Shown here piece after piece: positions 44,349 through 57,131 of a stretch of DNA of 64,000 bases (within the stretch, counting starts at the first letter, position 1; the number at the start of each line of letters is the position of its first letter). The notes beneath the pieces were generated by a model that did not search any database, had not been told where the DNA came from, and saw only the letters and a program-made list of their open reading frames with translations. Made by a program: the position numbers and the translations under genes. The DNA comes from Torymus aiolomorphi (Eukaryota; Arthropoda; Insecta; Hymenoptera; Torymidae): NCBI GenBank assembly GCA_036365515.1, contig CM070875.1, positions 92,632,128 to 92,696,127 of the forward strand, read 5' to 3'.

Positions 44349-47300
44349 ATGGAAAAGTCATAAATAATTTTTTTCGTCGCTGGGTTTGGATATCTGCAGT
44401 AAGTAGGCCATTTTCTGAAACGTCTTGAAATTACCTATCAAAACATATTTTTGTCAACCCAATCGGATAATATTAAGTCGTTTAAAAAAAATAAAGAATA
44501 TATGGAAAAGTCAAAAATTTTTTTTTTCTTTGCCGGGTTTGGATATCGGTCGGAAGTAGGCTCATTTCCTGAAAGGTCTTGAAATTACATATCAATCCAT
44601 ATTTTTGTCGGCCGAATCGGATATAATTAAGTCGTTTATAAAAAATAAAGAACAATATGGAAAAATCGAAAATAATATTTTTGGGCTCTGGGTTTAGATA
44701 TCGGTCGGAAGTAGTCCCATTTTCTGAAAGGTCTTGAAAGTTTCTACCTAGTCATATTTTTTTCGGTCCGATCGTATATTATTAAGTCGGTTAAGAAAAT
44801 AAAGAAAAATATGGAAAAATAGAAAATAATATTTTTTGGCTCTGGGTTTGGATATTGGTCGGAAGTATGTCCATTTTCGAAAGGATTTGAAATTTTCTCT
44901 CTATTCATATTTTTTCGGCCCAATCGGACATTATTAAATCTATTAAAAAAAATAAAGAAGAATATGGAGAAATCGCAATAATTTTTTTTCTTCGCCGGGT
45001 TTTGATATGTGTCAGAAGTAGGTGCATATTCTGAACGGTATTAAATTTTCATATATACCCAAATATTTTCCAGCCCGATCGGATATTATTAAGTCGATTA
45101 AAAAAAATAATGAAAAATATTGGAAAACCGAAAATATTTTTTTTGGTTCTGGGTTTTGATTTCGGTTGCAAGTAGGCCCATTTTCTGAAAGGTCCTGAAA
45201 TTACCTATAAATCCATATTTTTGTCGGCCCAATCGGATATTTTTAAGTCGGTTAAAAAAAAAAAAAGAAAAATATAGAATTCCCTAAAATAATCTTTTTT
45301 TGCTCTTGGTTTGCATATCGGACGGAAGTTGGCCCATTTTATGAAAGGTCTTGAATTTTCCTATCTACCAATATTTTTCTTTGCCAGATCGGATATAGTC
45401 GGTTATAAAAATAAAGAAAAATATGGAAAAATCGAAAATAATTTTTTTGTGTTCTAGGTTTGGATATCGTTCGTAAGTAGATCCATTTTCTGGAAGGGTT
45501 TGAGATTAGCAATCAATCCATATCTTTGTCGGCCCAATCGGATATTATTAAGTCGGTCGAAAAAAAAATAAAGAAGAATATGGAAAAATCAAAATAATTT
45601 TTTTGGCTCTGGGGTTTGGATATCGGACCTAAGTAGGCTCATTTCTGAAAGACTTTAAAATCTACTATCTATCCATATTTTCGTCGGCCTTATCGGATAT
45701 TATTAAGTCCGGTAAGAAAATAAAGAAAAATATGGAAAAATCGAGAATAATTTTTTTTGGCTCTGGGTTTGGATATTGGTCGGAAGTATGTCCATTTTCT
45801 TAAAGGATTTGAAATTTTCTCTCTATTCATATTTTTTCGGCCCAATCGGACATTATTAAATCTATTAACAAAAATAAAGAAGAATATGGAAAAATCGAAA
45901 ATAATTTTTTTTGGCTCTGGGTTTGGATATTGGTCGGAAGTATGTCCATTTTCTGAAAGGATTTGAAATTTTCTGTCTATTCATATTTTTTCGGCTCAAT
46001 CGGACATTATTAAATCTATTAAAGAAAATAAAGAAGAATATGGAAAAATCGAAAATAATTTTTTTTGGCTCTGGGTTTGGATATTGGTCGGAAGTATGTC
46101 CATTTTCTGAAAGGATTTGAAATTTCCTGTCTATTCATATTTTTTCGGCTCAATCGGACATTATTAAATCTATTAAAGAAAATAAAGAAGAATATGGAGA
46201 AATCGCAATAATTTTTTTTCTTCGCCGGGTTTTGATATCTGTCAGAAGTAGGTGCATTTTCTGAGCGGTATTAAATTTTCATATATACCCAAATATTTTC
46301 CAGCCCGATCGGATATTATTAAGTCGATTAAAAAAAATAATGAAAAATATTGGAAAACCGAAAATATTTTTTTTGGTTCTGGGTTTTGAGTTCGGTTGCA
46401 AGTAGGCCCATTTTCTGAAAGGTCCTGAAATTACCTGTCAATCCATATTTTTGTTGGCCCAATCGGATATTTTTAAGTCGGTTAAAAAAAAAAAGAAAAA
46501 TATAGAATTCCCAAAAATAATCTTTTTTTGCTCTTGGTTTGGATATCGGACGGAAGTTGGCCCATTTTATAATAGTCTTGAATTTTCCTATCTACCAATA
46601 TTTTTCTTTGCCAGATCGGATATAGTCGTTTATAAAAATAAACAATAATATGGAAAAATCGAAAATAATTTTTTTGTGTTCTAGGTTTGGATATCGGTCG
46701 TAAGTATGGCCATTTTCTGAAAGGTTTTGAGATTAGCAATCAATCCATATCTTTGTCGGCCCAATCGGATATTATTAAGTCGGTCAAAAAAAAATAAAGA
46801 AGAATATGGAAAAATCGAAAATAATTTTTTTGGCTCTGGGGTTTGGATATCGTTCGTAAGTAGATCCATTTTCTGAAAGGTTTTGAGATTAGCAATCAAT
46901 CCATATCTTTGTCGGCCCAATCGGATATTATCAAGTCGGTTAAAAAAAATAAAAAAAAATATGGAAAAATCAAAATAATTTTTTTTTTTTGCTGTGGGTT
47001 TGGATATCAGACCTAAGTAGGCCCATTTCTGTAAGACTTTAAAATCTACTATCTATCCATATTTTCGTCGGACTTATCGGATATTATTAAGTCCGGTAAG
47101 AAAATAAAGAAAAATATGGAAAAATCGAAAATAATTTTTTTTGGCTCTGGGTTTGGATATTGGTCGGAAGTATGTCCATTTTCTGAAAGGATTTGAAATT
47201 TTCTCTCTACTCATATTTTTTCGGCCCAATCGGACATTATTAAATCTATTAAAAAAAATAAAGAAGAATATGGAGAAATCGCAATAATTTTTTTTCTTCG

Positions 47301-50300
47301 CCGGGTTTTGATATCTGTCAGAAGTAGGTGCATTTTCTGAACGGTATTAAATTTTCATATATACCCAAATATTTTTCAGCGCGATCGGATATTATTAAGT
47401 CGATTAAAAAAAATAATGAAAAATATTGGAAAAGCAAAAATATTTTTTTTGATTCTGGGTTTTGATTTTGGTTGCAAGTAGGCCCATTTTCTGAAAGGTC
47501 CTGAAATTACCTATCAATCCATATTTTTGTGGCCCAATCGGATATTTTTAAGTCGGTTAAAAAAAAAAAGAAAAATATAGAATTCCCGAAAATAATCTTT
47601 TTTTGCTCTTGGATTGGATATCGGACGGAAGTTGGCCCATTTTATGAAAGGTCTTGAATTTTCCTATCTACCAATATTTTTCTTTGCCTGATCGAATATA
47701 GTCGGTTATAAAAATAAAGAAAAATATGGAAAAATCGAAAATAATTTTTTTGTGTTCTAGATTTGGATATCGTTCGTAAGTAGATCCATTTTCTGGAAGG
47801 GTTTGAGATTAGCAATCAATCCATATCTTTGTCGGCACAATCGGATATTATTAAGTCGGTCGAAAAAAAAATAAAGAAGAATATGGAAAAATCAAAATAA
47901 TTTTTTTGGCTCTGGGATTTGGATATCGGACCTAAGTAGGCCCATTTCGGAAAGACTTTAAAATCTACTATCTATCCATATTTTCGTCGGCCTTATCGGA
48001 TATTATTAAGTCCGGTAAGAAAATAAAAAAAAATATGGAAAAATCGAAAATAATTTTTTTTGGCTCTGGGTTTGGATATTGGTAGGAAGTATGTCCATTT
48101 TCTGAAAGGATTTGAAATTTTCACTCTATTCATATTTTTTCGGCCCAATCGGACATTATTAAATCTATGAAAAAAAATAAACAACAATATGGAGAAATCG
48201 AAATAATTTTTTTTCTTCGCCGGGTTTCGATATCTGTCAGAAGTAGGTGCATTTTCTGAACGGTATTAAATTTTCATATATAACCAAATATTTTTCAGCC
48301 CGATCGGATATTATTAAGTCGATTAAAAAAAATAATGAAAAATATTGGAAAATCGAAAATAATTTTTTTGGTTCTGGGTTTTGATTTCGGTTGCAAGTAG
48401 GCCCATTTTCTGAAAGGTCCTGAAATTACCTATCAATCCATATTTTTGTCGGCCCAATCGAATATTTTTAAGTCGGTTAAAAAAAAAAAAAAACATATGG
48501 AATTGCCGAAAATAATCTTTTTTTGCTCTTGGTTTGGATATCGGACGGAAGTTGGCCCATTTTATGAAAGGTCTTGCATTTTCCTATCTACCAATATTTT
48601 TCTTTGCCTGATCGAATATAGTCGGTTATAAAAATAAATATAAATATGGAAAAATCGAAAATAATTTTTTTGTGTTCTAGGTTTGGATATCGTTCGTAAG
48701 TAGATCCATTTTCTGGAAGGGTTTGAAATTAGCAATCAATCCATATCTTTGTCGGCACAATCGGATATTATTAAGTCGGTCGAAAAAAAAATAAAGAAGA
48801 ATATGGAAAAATCAAAATAATTTTTTTGGCTCTGGGGTTTGGATATCGGACCTAAGTAGGCCCATTTCTGAAAGACTTTAAAATCTACTATCTATCCATA
48901 TTTTCGTCGGCCTTATCGGATATTATTAAGTCCGGTAAGAAAATAAAGAAAAATATGGAAAAATCGAAAATAATTTTTTTTGGCTCTGGGTTTGGATATT
49001 GGTAGGAAGTATGTCCATTTTCTGAAAGGATTTGAAATTTTCTCTCTATTCATATTTTTTCGGCCCAATCGGACATTATTAAATCTATTAAAAAAAATAA
49101 AGAAGAATATAGAATTCCCGAAAATAATCTTTTTTTGCTCTTGGTTTGGATATCGGACGGAAGTTGGCCCATTTTATGAAAGGTCTTGAATTTTCCTATC
49201 TACCAATATTTTTCTTTGCCAGATCGGATATAGTCGGTTATAAAAATAAATAAAAATATGGAAAAATCGAAAATAATTTTTTTGTGTTCTAGGTTTGGAT
49301 ATCGGTCGTAAGTAGGGCCATTTTCTGAAAGGTTTTGAGATTAGCAATCAATCCATATCTTCGTCGGCCCAATCGGATATTATTAAGTCGGTCACAAAAA
49401 AATAAAGAAGAATATGGAAAAAACGAAAATAATTTTTTTGGCTCTGGGGTTTGGATATCGTTTGTAAGTAGATCCATTTTCTGAAAGGTTTTGAGATTAG
49501 CAATCAATCCATATCTTTGTCGGCCCAATCGGATATTATTAAGTCGGTTAAAAAACATTAAAAAAAATATGGAAAAATCAAAATAATTTTTTTTTTTTTG
49601 CTATGGGTTTGGATATCGGACCTAAGTAGGTCCATTTCTGAAAGACTTTAAAATCTACTATCTATCCATATTTTCGTCGGCCTTATCGGATATTATTAAG
49701 TCGATTAAAAAAATAATGAAAAATATGGAAAAATCAAAATAATTTTTTTTTCTTCGCCGGGTTTGAATATCGGTCGGAAGTAGGCCCATTTTCTGAACGG
49801 ACCCATTTTTTTCAAATTTCCTATCTACCTATATTTTTGTCGGCCCGATAGGATAATATTGAGTCGTTTAAAAAAAATAGAGAAAAATATGGAAAAAAAG
49901 AAAGTAATTTTTTTTTGCTCTGGGTTTGCATATCGGTCGTAAGTAGGCCCATTTTCTGAAAGACCTTGAAATCACCTATCGAACAATATTTTTGTCGACC
50001 CAATCGGATAATATTAAGTCGTTTTAAAAAAATAAATAAAAATGTGGAAAAATAGATAATAATTTTTTTGGCTCACAGTTTGGATAACGGTCTGATGTAG
50101 GCCCATTTTCTTAAAGGTCTTGAAATTAACTACCAATCCATATTTTTGTCGGTCCTATTGGATAATATTAAGTCGTTTAAAAAAATAAAGAACATATGGA
50201 AAAATCGAAAAAATTTCTTTTTGACTCTGGTTTTGGATATCGGCCGGAAGTAGGCCCATTTTCTGAAAGGTCTTGAAATTTTCTATCTACCCTTATTTTT

Positions 50301-51832
50301 TTGGCTCATCGGATATAGTCGGTTAAAGAAATAAAGTAAAATATGGAAAAATGGAAAATAATTTTATTTTACTCTGGGTTTGGATATCGGTCGGAAGTGA
50401 GCTCATTTTCTGAAAGGTCTTGGTACCTTCTATCTACTCATATTTTTGACGGCCCGATCGGATAATATTAAGTCGGTAAAAAAAAAATAAAGAAAAATAC
50501 GAAAAAATCGAAAATTATTTTTTTTGGATCTCAATTTGGATTTCGGTCTGATGTAGGCCCATTTTCTGAAAGGCTTTGAAATTATCTATCAATCCATATT
50601 TTTGTCCGCCAAATTGGATAATATTAAGTCGGTTAAAAAAATAAAGAATATATGGAAAAGTCGAAACAATTTTTATTCTCGCTGGGTTTGTATATCGATA
50701 GTAAGTAGGCCCACTTTCGGAAAGGCCTTAAAATCTCCTATCGATCCATATTTTTGTCGCCCCGATCGGATAATATTAAGTCTGTTAAAAAAATAAAGAA
50801 AGAATGGAAAAATCGAAAATAGTTTTTTTCCTCTGGGCGGGGGGGTTTGGATATCGGTCGGAAGTGAGCCCATTTTCTGAAAGACCTTAAAATCTCACTA
50901 ACGATGCATATTTTTGTCGCCCCTATTGGATAATAGTATGTCGGTTAAAAACTATAAAGGAAAATATGGAAAAATCTAAAATAATTTCTTTCCTCTGGGG
51001 TTTGGATATTTGTCGGAAGTAGGCCCATTTTCTGAACGGCATTAAAATTTCCTATCTACCCATATTTTTGTTGGCCCTATCGGATAATATTGAGTCGGTT
51101 AAAAAAAATTCAGAAAAATATGGAAAAATGGAAAATAATTTTTTTTTGCTCTGGGTTTGGATATTGGTCGGAAGTAGTCCCATTTTCTGAAAGGTCTTGA
51201 AATGTTCTATATATTCATATTTTTTTCGGCCCGATCGTAAATTACTAAGTCGTTTAAAAAAATTAAAGAAGAATATGAAAAATCGAAAATAATTTTTTTC
51301 CTCAGAGGTTTGGATATCTGTCGTAAATAGGCCCATTTTCTGAAAGGTAGTAAAATTTCCTACCTACCCATATTGTTTTCTACCTGATCGGATATTATTA
51401 AATCGGTTAAAAAAAATAAAGGAAAATATTGAAACATCGAAAATAATTTTTTTTTGCTCTGGGTTTGGATATCGGTCGGAAGTATGCCCAATTTCTGGAA
51501 GGTCTTGAAAGTTTCTATCTATACATATTTTTTCGGCCCGATTGGATATTATTAGGTCGATAAATAAAAATAAAGAATAATATGGAAAAATCAAAATTAT
51601 TTTTTTGTTTCTCCGGGTTCGGATATCGGTCTGAAGTAAACCCATTTTCTGAATGGTCTTGAAATTTCCTATCTACACATATTTTTTTGGCCCGATCGTA
51701 AATTATTAAGTCTTTTAAGAAAATAAAGAAAAATATGGAAAAATCGAAAATAATTTTTTTACTCTGGTTTTGGATATCGGCCGGAAGTAGGCCTATTTTC
51801 TGAACTGTTTTAAAATTTCCTATCTACACATC
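44349..51832. repeat. Satellite DNA block 3 with variable-length higher-order repeats
   Basis: Roughly 49 monomers of the same satellite. Recognisable monomer strings recur, for example the variant with ATAGAATTCCC and GCTCTTGGTTTG, at about 45205, 46436, 47510, 48424 and in part at 49100. The spacings of about 1,231, 1,074 and 914 bp are near eight, seven and six monomers. Other stretches repeat single monomers in tandem (45757-46200). The array ends near 51832. Reading frames here mirror the repeat period and are not genes. Confidence 0.93.
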
Positions 51833-51869
51833 GACGCCTCCTATTCAGATAATGCCATCTTCCACGCCA

Positions 51870-52115
51870 ACTTTATATGATCCCAACTTAAAACTCAATG
51901 CAATATAATGCCAAGCTCCCACCACGTACATATAATCCCAACCCGCGCGCCAGTGCGATATGATGCCAAGTCGCGCGCCAGTACCATATAATTCCAAGCC
52001 ACGCGCGGGTGCGGTATAATTCCAACGCGACCGCCAGTGCAATATAATTCCATCGCGAGCGCCAGTGCGATATAATTCCAACGCGAGCGTCAGTTTGATA
52101 TGATTCCTATTCACC
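51870..52115. repeat. 28-bp minisatellite
   Basis: At least six to eight imperfect units of about 28 bp with the theme GCCAGTGCGATATAATTCCA plus CGCGAG. Unit starts are near 51949, 51978, 52006, 52033, 52061 and 52089. It begins immediately after the satellite. A minus-strand frame of 89 codons through it simply translates the repeat. Confidence 0.85.
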
Positions 52116-52139
52116 AGTCAGTATAATTAAAACTCAAAT

Positions 52140-53284
52140 ATATGAAAACTCAAAATATACATACTTCATGGGATATTTATTTGAAAGTATATCTGTACAT
52201 GAAGGGTGCAGGTAACCAGTACACAAATGTATGAAGACTTAAACCAGAATTGGGTGAGGGTGGCGAGCTTTACGTAAAATCGTAGATGCACGGACTCGCG
52301 GGCAGATGGCAATCGCCTCAATAAAGTAAAAAACTCATGCCCAAAAATATGCAGCGAGACTGGCGAGTTTAACTTCGACGAGTATTCACGCATAGACGAC
52401 AATCAGCTAGTAAGCGTGTGTAAGTGTAAAGTGTCGCAGGGTCTAAACAGCTTGACTTGCGTATAGGTAATCGCAGATGTACAAGACTTGCTTAAGCTCG
52501 CTCTTGCTATATCTGGGCAGGACAATTACGCTGATCAGTGGTTGCTGGCGGCGGTTAATTCTGACAAAAGCCTTTACATTTTCGACCATCGACTACTTAT
52601 CTGCGGTTACCTTATTTCACTCACTGTTTTCTTTCCGCTTTTTTTCGTGTCGTTTTTTGACCTACTATGAATGTTTGTGATTTTAATATTTTTAAGATTT
52701 TAGAATTGACTACTCAAAGAAATATATTGAATTTTTAGACCTTTGGCCCATAACTGCATAAATTAGGCCCCGTTCCATAAAAAACCATCAAATATTGCCT
52801 TTACAAAGTTACAACAAAGTAAAAAAAAACTGTATATATTTATCAAAAACCATTATTTAAATCAAAATTAAATAAAACTTTAAAAAGAGCCTACTGAGCC
52901 AGTTAGATCCCAATTTTGTTTCTCTTTCCTGAAACATAAAATAGTGTATTGTGTACCAAGAGCGTAAAGTAGGCCTTTTTAGATCGACTGTGGATATATG
53001 TGTGAGCCGAAGGTGATCTAGCACGAGTCGAAGGCGAGCCAAAAAACCCACATATTGTAATTGGACGCCTTGCTTATTTCGTTCTTCTATATTCCTACGT
53101 GTATCCACACGTAACAGTACCTACACATAAACGAAGGCAGGCAATAAACGCCTTAATAAAATACAAATTTTACATAAGAGTGTACCTACGAGTAAACGAA
53201 GGCAGGCGATAACACTATTTAGCGGTAAAAATAGTATATTACGTAACTAGGGGGGTTAAGAGTTGGTCCCCAGATAAGGACCCC
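52140..53284. other. Non-coding segment, no gene seen
   Basis: No supported gene or terminal repeat. A short motif with ACGAAGGCAGGC(A/G)ATAA is duplicated at about 53117-53146 and 53183-53212. Short frames lack any recognisable domain. Confidence 0.5.
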
Positions 53285-53525
53285 AGAATAAGGCCACAGG
53301 CAAAGACGCGCGCACTTGCAAATACTTTTGCGATCGCGAAGGAAGCTACGAGCCCTCGTATGGATCCCCGCAGGCTCACGTAAGAACCTGCACTTGTGTG
53401 TGCCCCGCATCTTCACGAATACCCTCGCAGTGATCGAACCCTTGAGCTTGCGGACAGAGCCATGCGCGCCCGCGCTCGAGTGTATATGAGCAATTCTCAG
53501 GATTTTCTACAGAACAGTGGGTCAA

Positions 53526-53526
<1 letters not shown>

Positions 53527-53572
<46 letters not shown>

Positions 53573-53573
53573 G
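53527..53573. repeat. (TTA)n tract, 3' tail of the LOA element
   Basis: About 14 TTA units directly next to the target duplication; on the element strand this is a (TAA)n tail, as common for I-group non-LTR elements. Confidence 0.9.
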
Positions 53574-53646
53574 AGTGAGTTGAGGCGCATTACGTGGCCT
53601 CCAGACGCATGGGTAATCCCTTGGCGTCCCTTAGTTTCGGGTGGAT

Positions 53647-53892
53647 TCAGCCCATCACCTTCTCGTAAAATTGAAGGATCCTTCTGGCGTCCTTCACCTC
53701 GCTGTTATTTGTCAGTGGAAAGGGGTCCCCCAGGTAAAGGCGCCTCCTCTCCACTACTGCAGGGCATTTGAGGATAACGTGTAATGACGTTTCATCCTTT
53801 TTTCCACAGAATCTGCAAGACGGGTCCTTAACAAGTCCCATCGTGTGGCTGTGTTTCCGCAAAGTGCCATGCCCGGTAATGATACCCACCAC
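53647..53892 (-). pseudogene. LOA ORF2 C-terminal zinc region
   Basis: An 81-codon frame: VGIITGHGTLRKHSHTMG followed by a Cys/His knuckle CRFCGKKDETSLHVILKC (C-x2-C, H, C), which ends ORF2 in LOA-type elements. It lies in a different frame from the main ORF2 because of the internal deletion immediately upstream (about 53905-53925). Confidence 0.8.
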
Positions 53893-55835
53893 GGTTTTTG
53901 CGTTTTTGTCAGTATGTCATGACCCACAACCTGGCATCCCTCCTCAATTAGGTTTGTTAACAGATTGTCCACTACCAAACACCATAGCAGAGGCGACATG
54001 ACCCCCCCTTGCGGACAGCCCGAGGAGACACCGCCCCTTACCGTGGTGTTACCTTTGGTCACTTCTAGTTGCCTGTTTTCGAGCATATGGCTCGTCCAGT
54101 CCACTAGCATATCAGGCACTCCAAACCTCCTCAGGGCGTCACTAATGACGCCTCTTGAGGTATGGTTGAACGCCCCTTCTATGCCCATGAAGGTTCCGAC
54201 AGCAAAGCCTCCGTTCTCCAGCTGGGGCTGAATTAGCTGTATCACCCTTTGCAGGGCTGTCTCCGTGGACATACCTGCCCTGTATGCGTGTTGCCCTGCA
54301 TGCAGGGTTTTTCCTCTTAAGGTAACATCTCTGATATACCGATCAACGAGTCTTTCAGAGGTTTTAAGCAGGAAAGAAGTCAAGCTTATGGGGCGGAAAT
54401 CCTTCGAAGAGGTGTATCCGCTTTTTCCTGGTTTCGGTATGAACACCACCCTCGCCCCCTGCCAAGCAGCGGGCACGTGCCCTAGCATTAGGCTCGCCCT
54501 GGTCACTTTAACCAGTGGTCCAACTAGGACGTGCTCCGCCTTCTTTAGGTGCGCGGGGTATATCCCGTCCGGTCCAGATGATTTGTATGGTTTAAAGGAG
54601 TTTATGGTCCATTTTATCCTCTCCGAGGTCACTATCTGGTTTGCCAGTTTGCGCTTTTGGCGCCATATCGGCGCCCTCAGTCGCCTACCGCTCGCCTCTC
54701 TGTCCTCCTTCGGGATCGGCCCTTCCTCATTCCACTCTGTAAAACTGGGGAAGTGTGCCTTTATCAGGCATATCAGAGTCTCTTCATCTGATGTAGAGAA
54801 ACTGCCGTTCGGGAGTTTTAGGGAGCCAAGGACAGCCTCTGGATTGCTTGACAGCATTTTGTTCAGTCTGGCAGCCTCGGCCCCTCTTTCAACTTCCTCA
54901 CAAAAGGAGGCCCACTTCGTCTGCTGGGTCTTCCTAATTTCTTTTCTGTATCGATCCCTCTCCTGGTTATATTCCTGACAGTCGAGAGTTTCGTTACGTT
55001 TCCTGGCTTTTCTAAGAAGGGCTCTAGTCCTCTCCCTAAGGGCAGCCAGGTCTTTATTCCACCATCTAATTTGGCCTCTGGGCCTGAGTTTTGTGAGATG
55101 GCAGTTGTTGTGATATGCATTCAGTATCTCGTCCTTTAGCATATTGGTGGCCGCCTCTAACGTGGGTACGTCGTCAATTGCTTTAGGGAAGTCCCTGAGG
55201 GATTCCGCGAGATCTGCTGAGTAGTTTACCCAGTCCGTGTCTCCGGGGTTTCTTTTCCATTGGGGTCTCTCGGGCGTACCCGCCACCAGATCGAACCTGA
55301 TCTGTTCGTGGTCTGATAGCGATGGTTCGTCCGACACCCTCCAGTTGACAATCCTGTCTGTAAGGTTGCTGGTGCATAGAGTTATATCCAACACCTCCTC
55401 CCTTACAGCATTACGGAAGGTCGGCGTATTGCCAACATTCAGGATGTCTAGTTCTGTAATCACCAGATATTCCACCAGGCGTTGTCCACGCGGATTGGTG
55501 TCAGTACTGCCCCACAGTTGATGGTGTGCGTTCGCGTCACATCCTATCATTAGGGGCATACTCAGCGCCTTGCAGTGGTCTACTAGTCGCATCACTTCCA
55601 TTGGTGGTACGTTCTCGTTTTGCCCCCCAACGTTGGGGAAGTATGCCGACACTATGGCCACTCTTTCGACGCTATCCATCTCTGTCGTGACTACCATCAG
55701 GTCTCCAGTGCAAAATTCCAATTGGGGTACGACATTGATCCCTTTTGCCACTATGCATACTCTGGGCTGGTCGATGCCGCGTCCCTGAAACACAACAACC
55801 CTCCCAAACCCCTTATTGTGCCGTTCACTATCCAT
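53754..55835 (-). pseudogene. LOA ORF2: endonuclease and reverse transcriptase, internally deleted
   Basis: A 693-codon frame. The apurinic-type endonuclease occupies the first 190 or so residues (MIGCDANAHHQLWGSTD near 96-112, SDEPSLSDHEQIRFD near 165-180). The RT starts near residue 400 with SSGPDGIYPAHLKKAEHV (about 417), then RPISLTSFLLKTSERLVDRY, GQHAYRAGMSTETAL and GCPQGGVMSPLLW (about 604). Right after NLIEEGCQVVG the next expected block, the catalytic (Y/F)ADD, is absent. The sequence jumps to the C-terminal zinc region in another frame, so the palm end, thumb and any RNase H are deleted. The copy cannot retrotranspose on its own. Confidence 0.87.
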
Positions 55836-55955
55836 GGTTCTTGGACCAGTGATAGGCCTGTATGCACCGCAGCCAAGCCCTTCTGCAAGATCGCAGAGGC
55901 GCCCTTGCTGTGGTGCAAGTTGATCTGGGTTATTGGCAGTGACGAAGGGGGGCCA

Positions 55956-57131
55956 TTATGCCTGTTCCACCGTCATTGCCTCAGCCCCAACCCCTTCTGA
56001 AGCCTGGCGAGACACCTTGAAGGTGACCCTACCTAACTCCATCCAGGGCCTGTTGTCATGGGCCTCTAAGGCCCTGACCTGAGATTCGGGCAGCTGGAAC
56101 ACCAGAACGTATTTCTGTCCGGTGTCCTGCCTTCCCGAGTCCTTCTTGAGTGGTGCCGCCTTTACCGCACGCCACCCGCTCATGTTCAAGGTGGGGTTGT
56201 AGGCCCCCAGTCGGTTCATGACCTCGGCCGGCTCTTCAGGGGATCCCGGGAGCCAGACCGTGGCCTTGTGTAATCTCTGGATGAGCTCTACACCTCCCAC
56301 CCTGAGTTTCGGGCCCCCGAGCTCAAGGGTGGCCACCTTATTTAGAAGCCACTCCTTTGACCTTTGGTCGGAGGCCACGAAAACGAAGACCCCCCCTTTC
56401 CCGAACTATGTCTCTATTCTGGGCATCTGTTCCGGGGGACTCTTCTTAGCCAATTCCCTAAAACTGGCCCTAAGGCGGTTGAAGTTCTCCTGGATCAGTA
56501 GGACCTCAGGGTACTCTTCCGCCGTAGCAACCACGGTCAGGGGGTCCGTCCTCTGGGCGGCGGTGAGCCCGACCCCGCCGCTGGCACCTTTTCGAGGCGC
56601 CCCCGACGGATCCGTGCCCCCCGCCACCTTTTGACCGCCTCCCTTGGGCGATCTATGTTCCTCCCTACGGGTCGGGCCTTTGGTGGCACGACCCCTAGGG
56701 GGCTCATAGCCCGCCCTCCGTGGCCTCTTGTCGTCCCGGTGGGCTGAGGACTGGGTGTAATTCTCCCCCTTCTTCCTCTTTGGAGTCCCCTGGGACTGCA
56801 CCGCTCGTGCCTGACCTTGCTGCAGTGGGGGCCTGAGGTTACCCTCTGCCTCCCTCCTGAGTTTGGCCAGTTTTTTACTGTATGCACCGCATTTCTTAGC
56901 GGGTACGTGTGGTCCGTAGACCACCAAATCCTCCCCTTTGGGTGTCGGTTCATCCTGAGCGTGTTCTCCTCCGTCTGCCGAAGTAGACGGGGCGATGACC
57001 TCAGGAGTCATCGACATTTCCTCTGTTGTGGGGGCTGCCAGGGTGTGGGGCTTTGAGGATTGACTCCTCGTTTCCTCCACCGCCCCAGTCGCCTCCCTTG
57101 TTGATTTTTTCTTATTTAAGTACTTCTCCAT
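55956..57131 (-). pseudogene. LOA ORF1 with DUF4780-like domain, split by one stop
   Basis: The frame 57131-56406 begins MEKYLNKKKSTREATG, is rich in Lys, Arg and Pro, and contains the VPAKKCGAYSKKLAKLRREA segment. A TAG at 56406-56408 ends it. The same frame continues through 56378-55956, with no frameshift, into a DUF4780-like region (LRVGGVELIQRLHKATVWLP, MSGWRAVKAAPLKKDSGRQ, YVLVFQLPESQVRALEAHD). ORF1 proteins of this group bind element RNA. A single nonsense change is the only visible defect. Confidence 0.82.

Noticed and set aside
45757..51645. Repeated short frames such as those starting MALGLDIGRKYVHFLKG
   Set aside because: Same satellite artefact; they recur at monomer spacing.
36145..51832. 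Regularly spaced repeats as a possible CRISPR array
   Set aside because: Units are contiguous and of about 150 bp, with no unique spacers and no cas genes; the context is eukaryotic satellite DNA.
51845..52114. 89-codon minus-strand frame
   Set aside because: It is a translation of the 28-bp minisatellite.
53754..57131. Plus-strand frames across the LOA element (for example 54265-54978)
   Set aside because: They are antisense to recognisable ORF1 and ORF2 domains.
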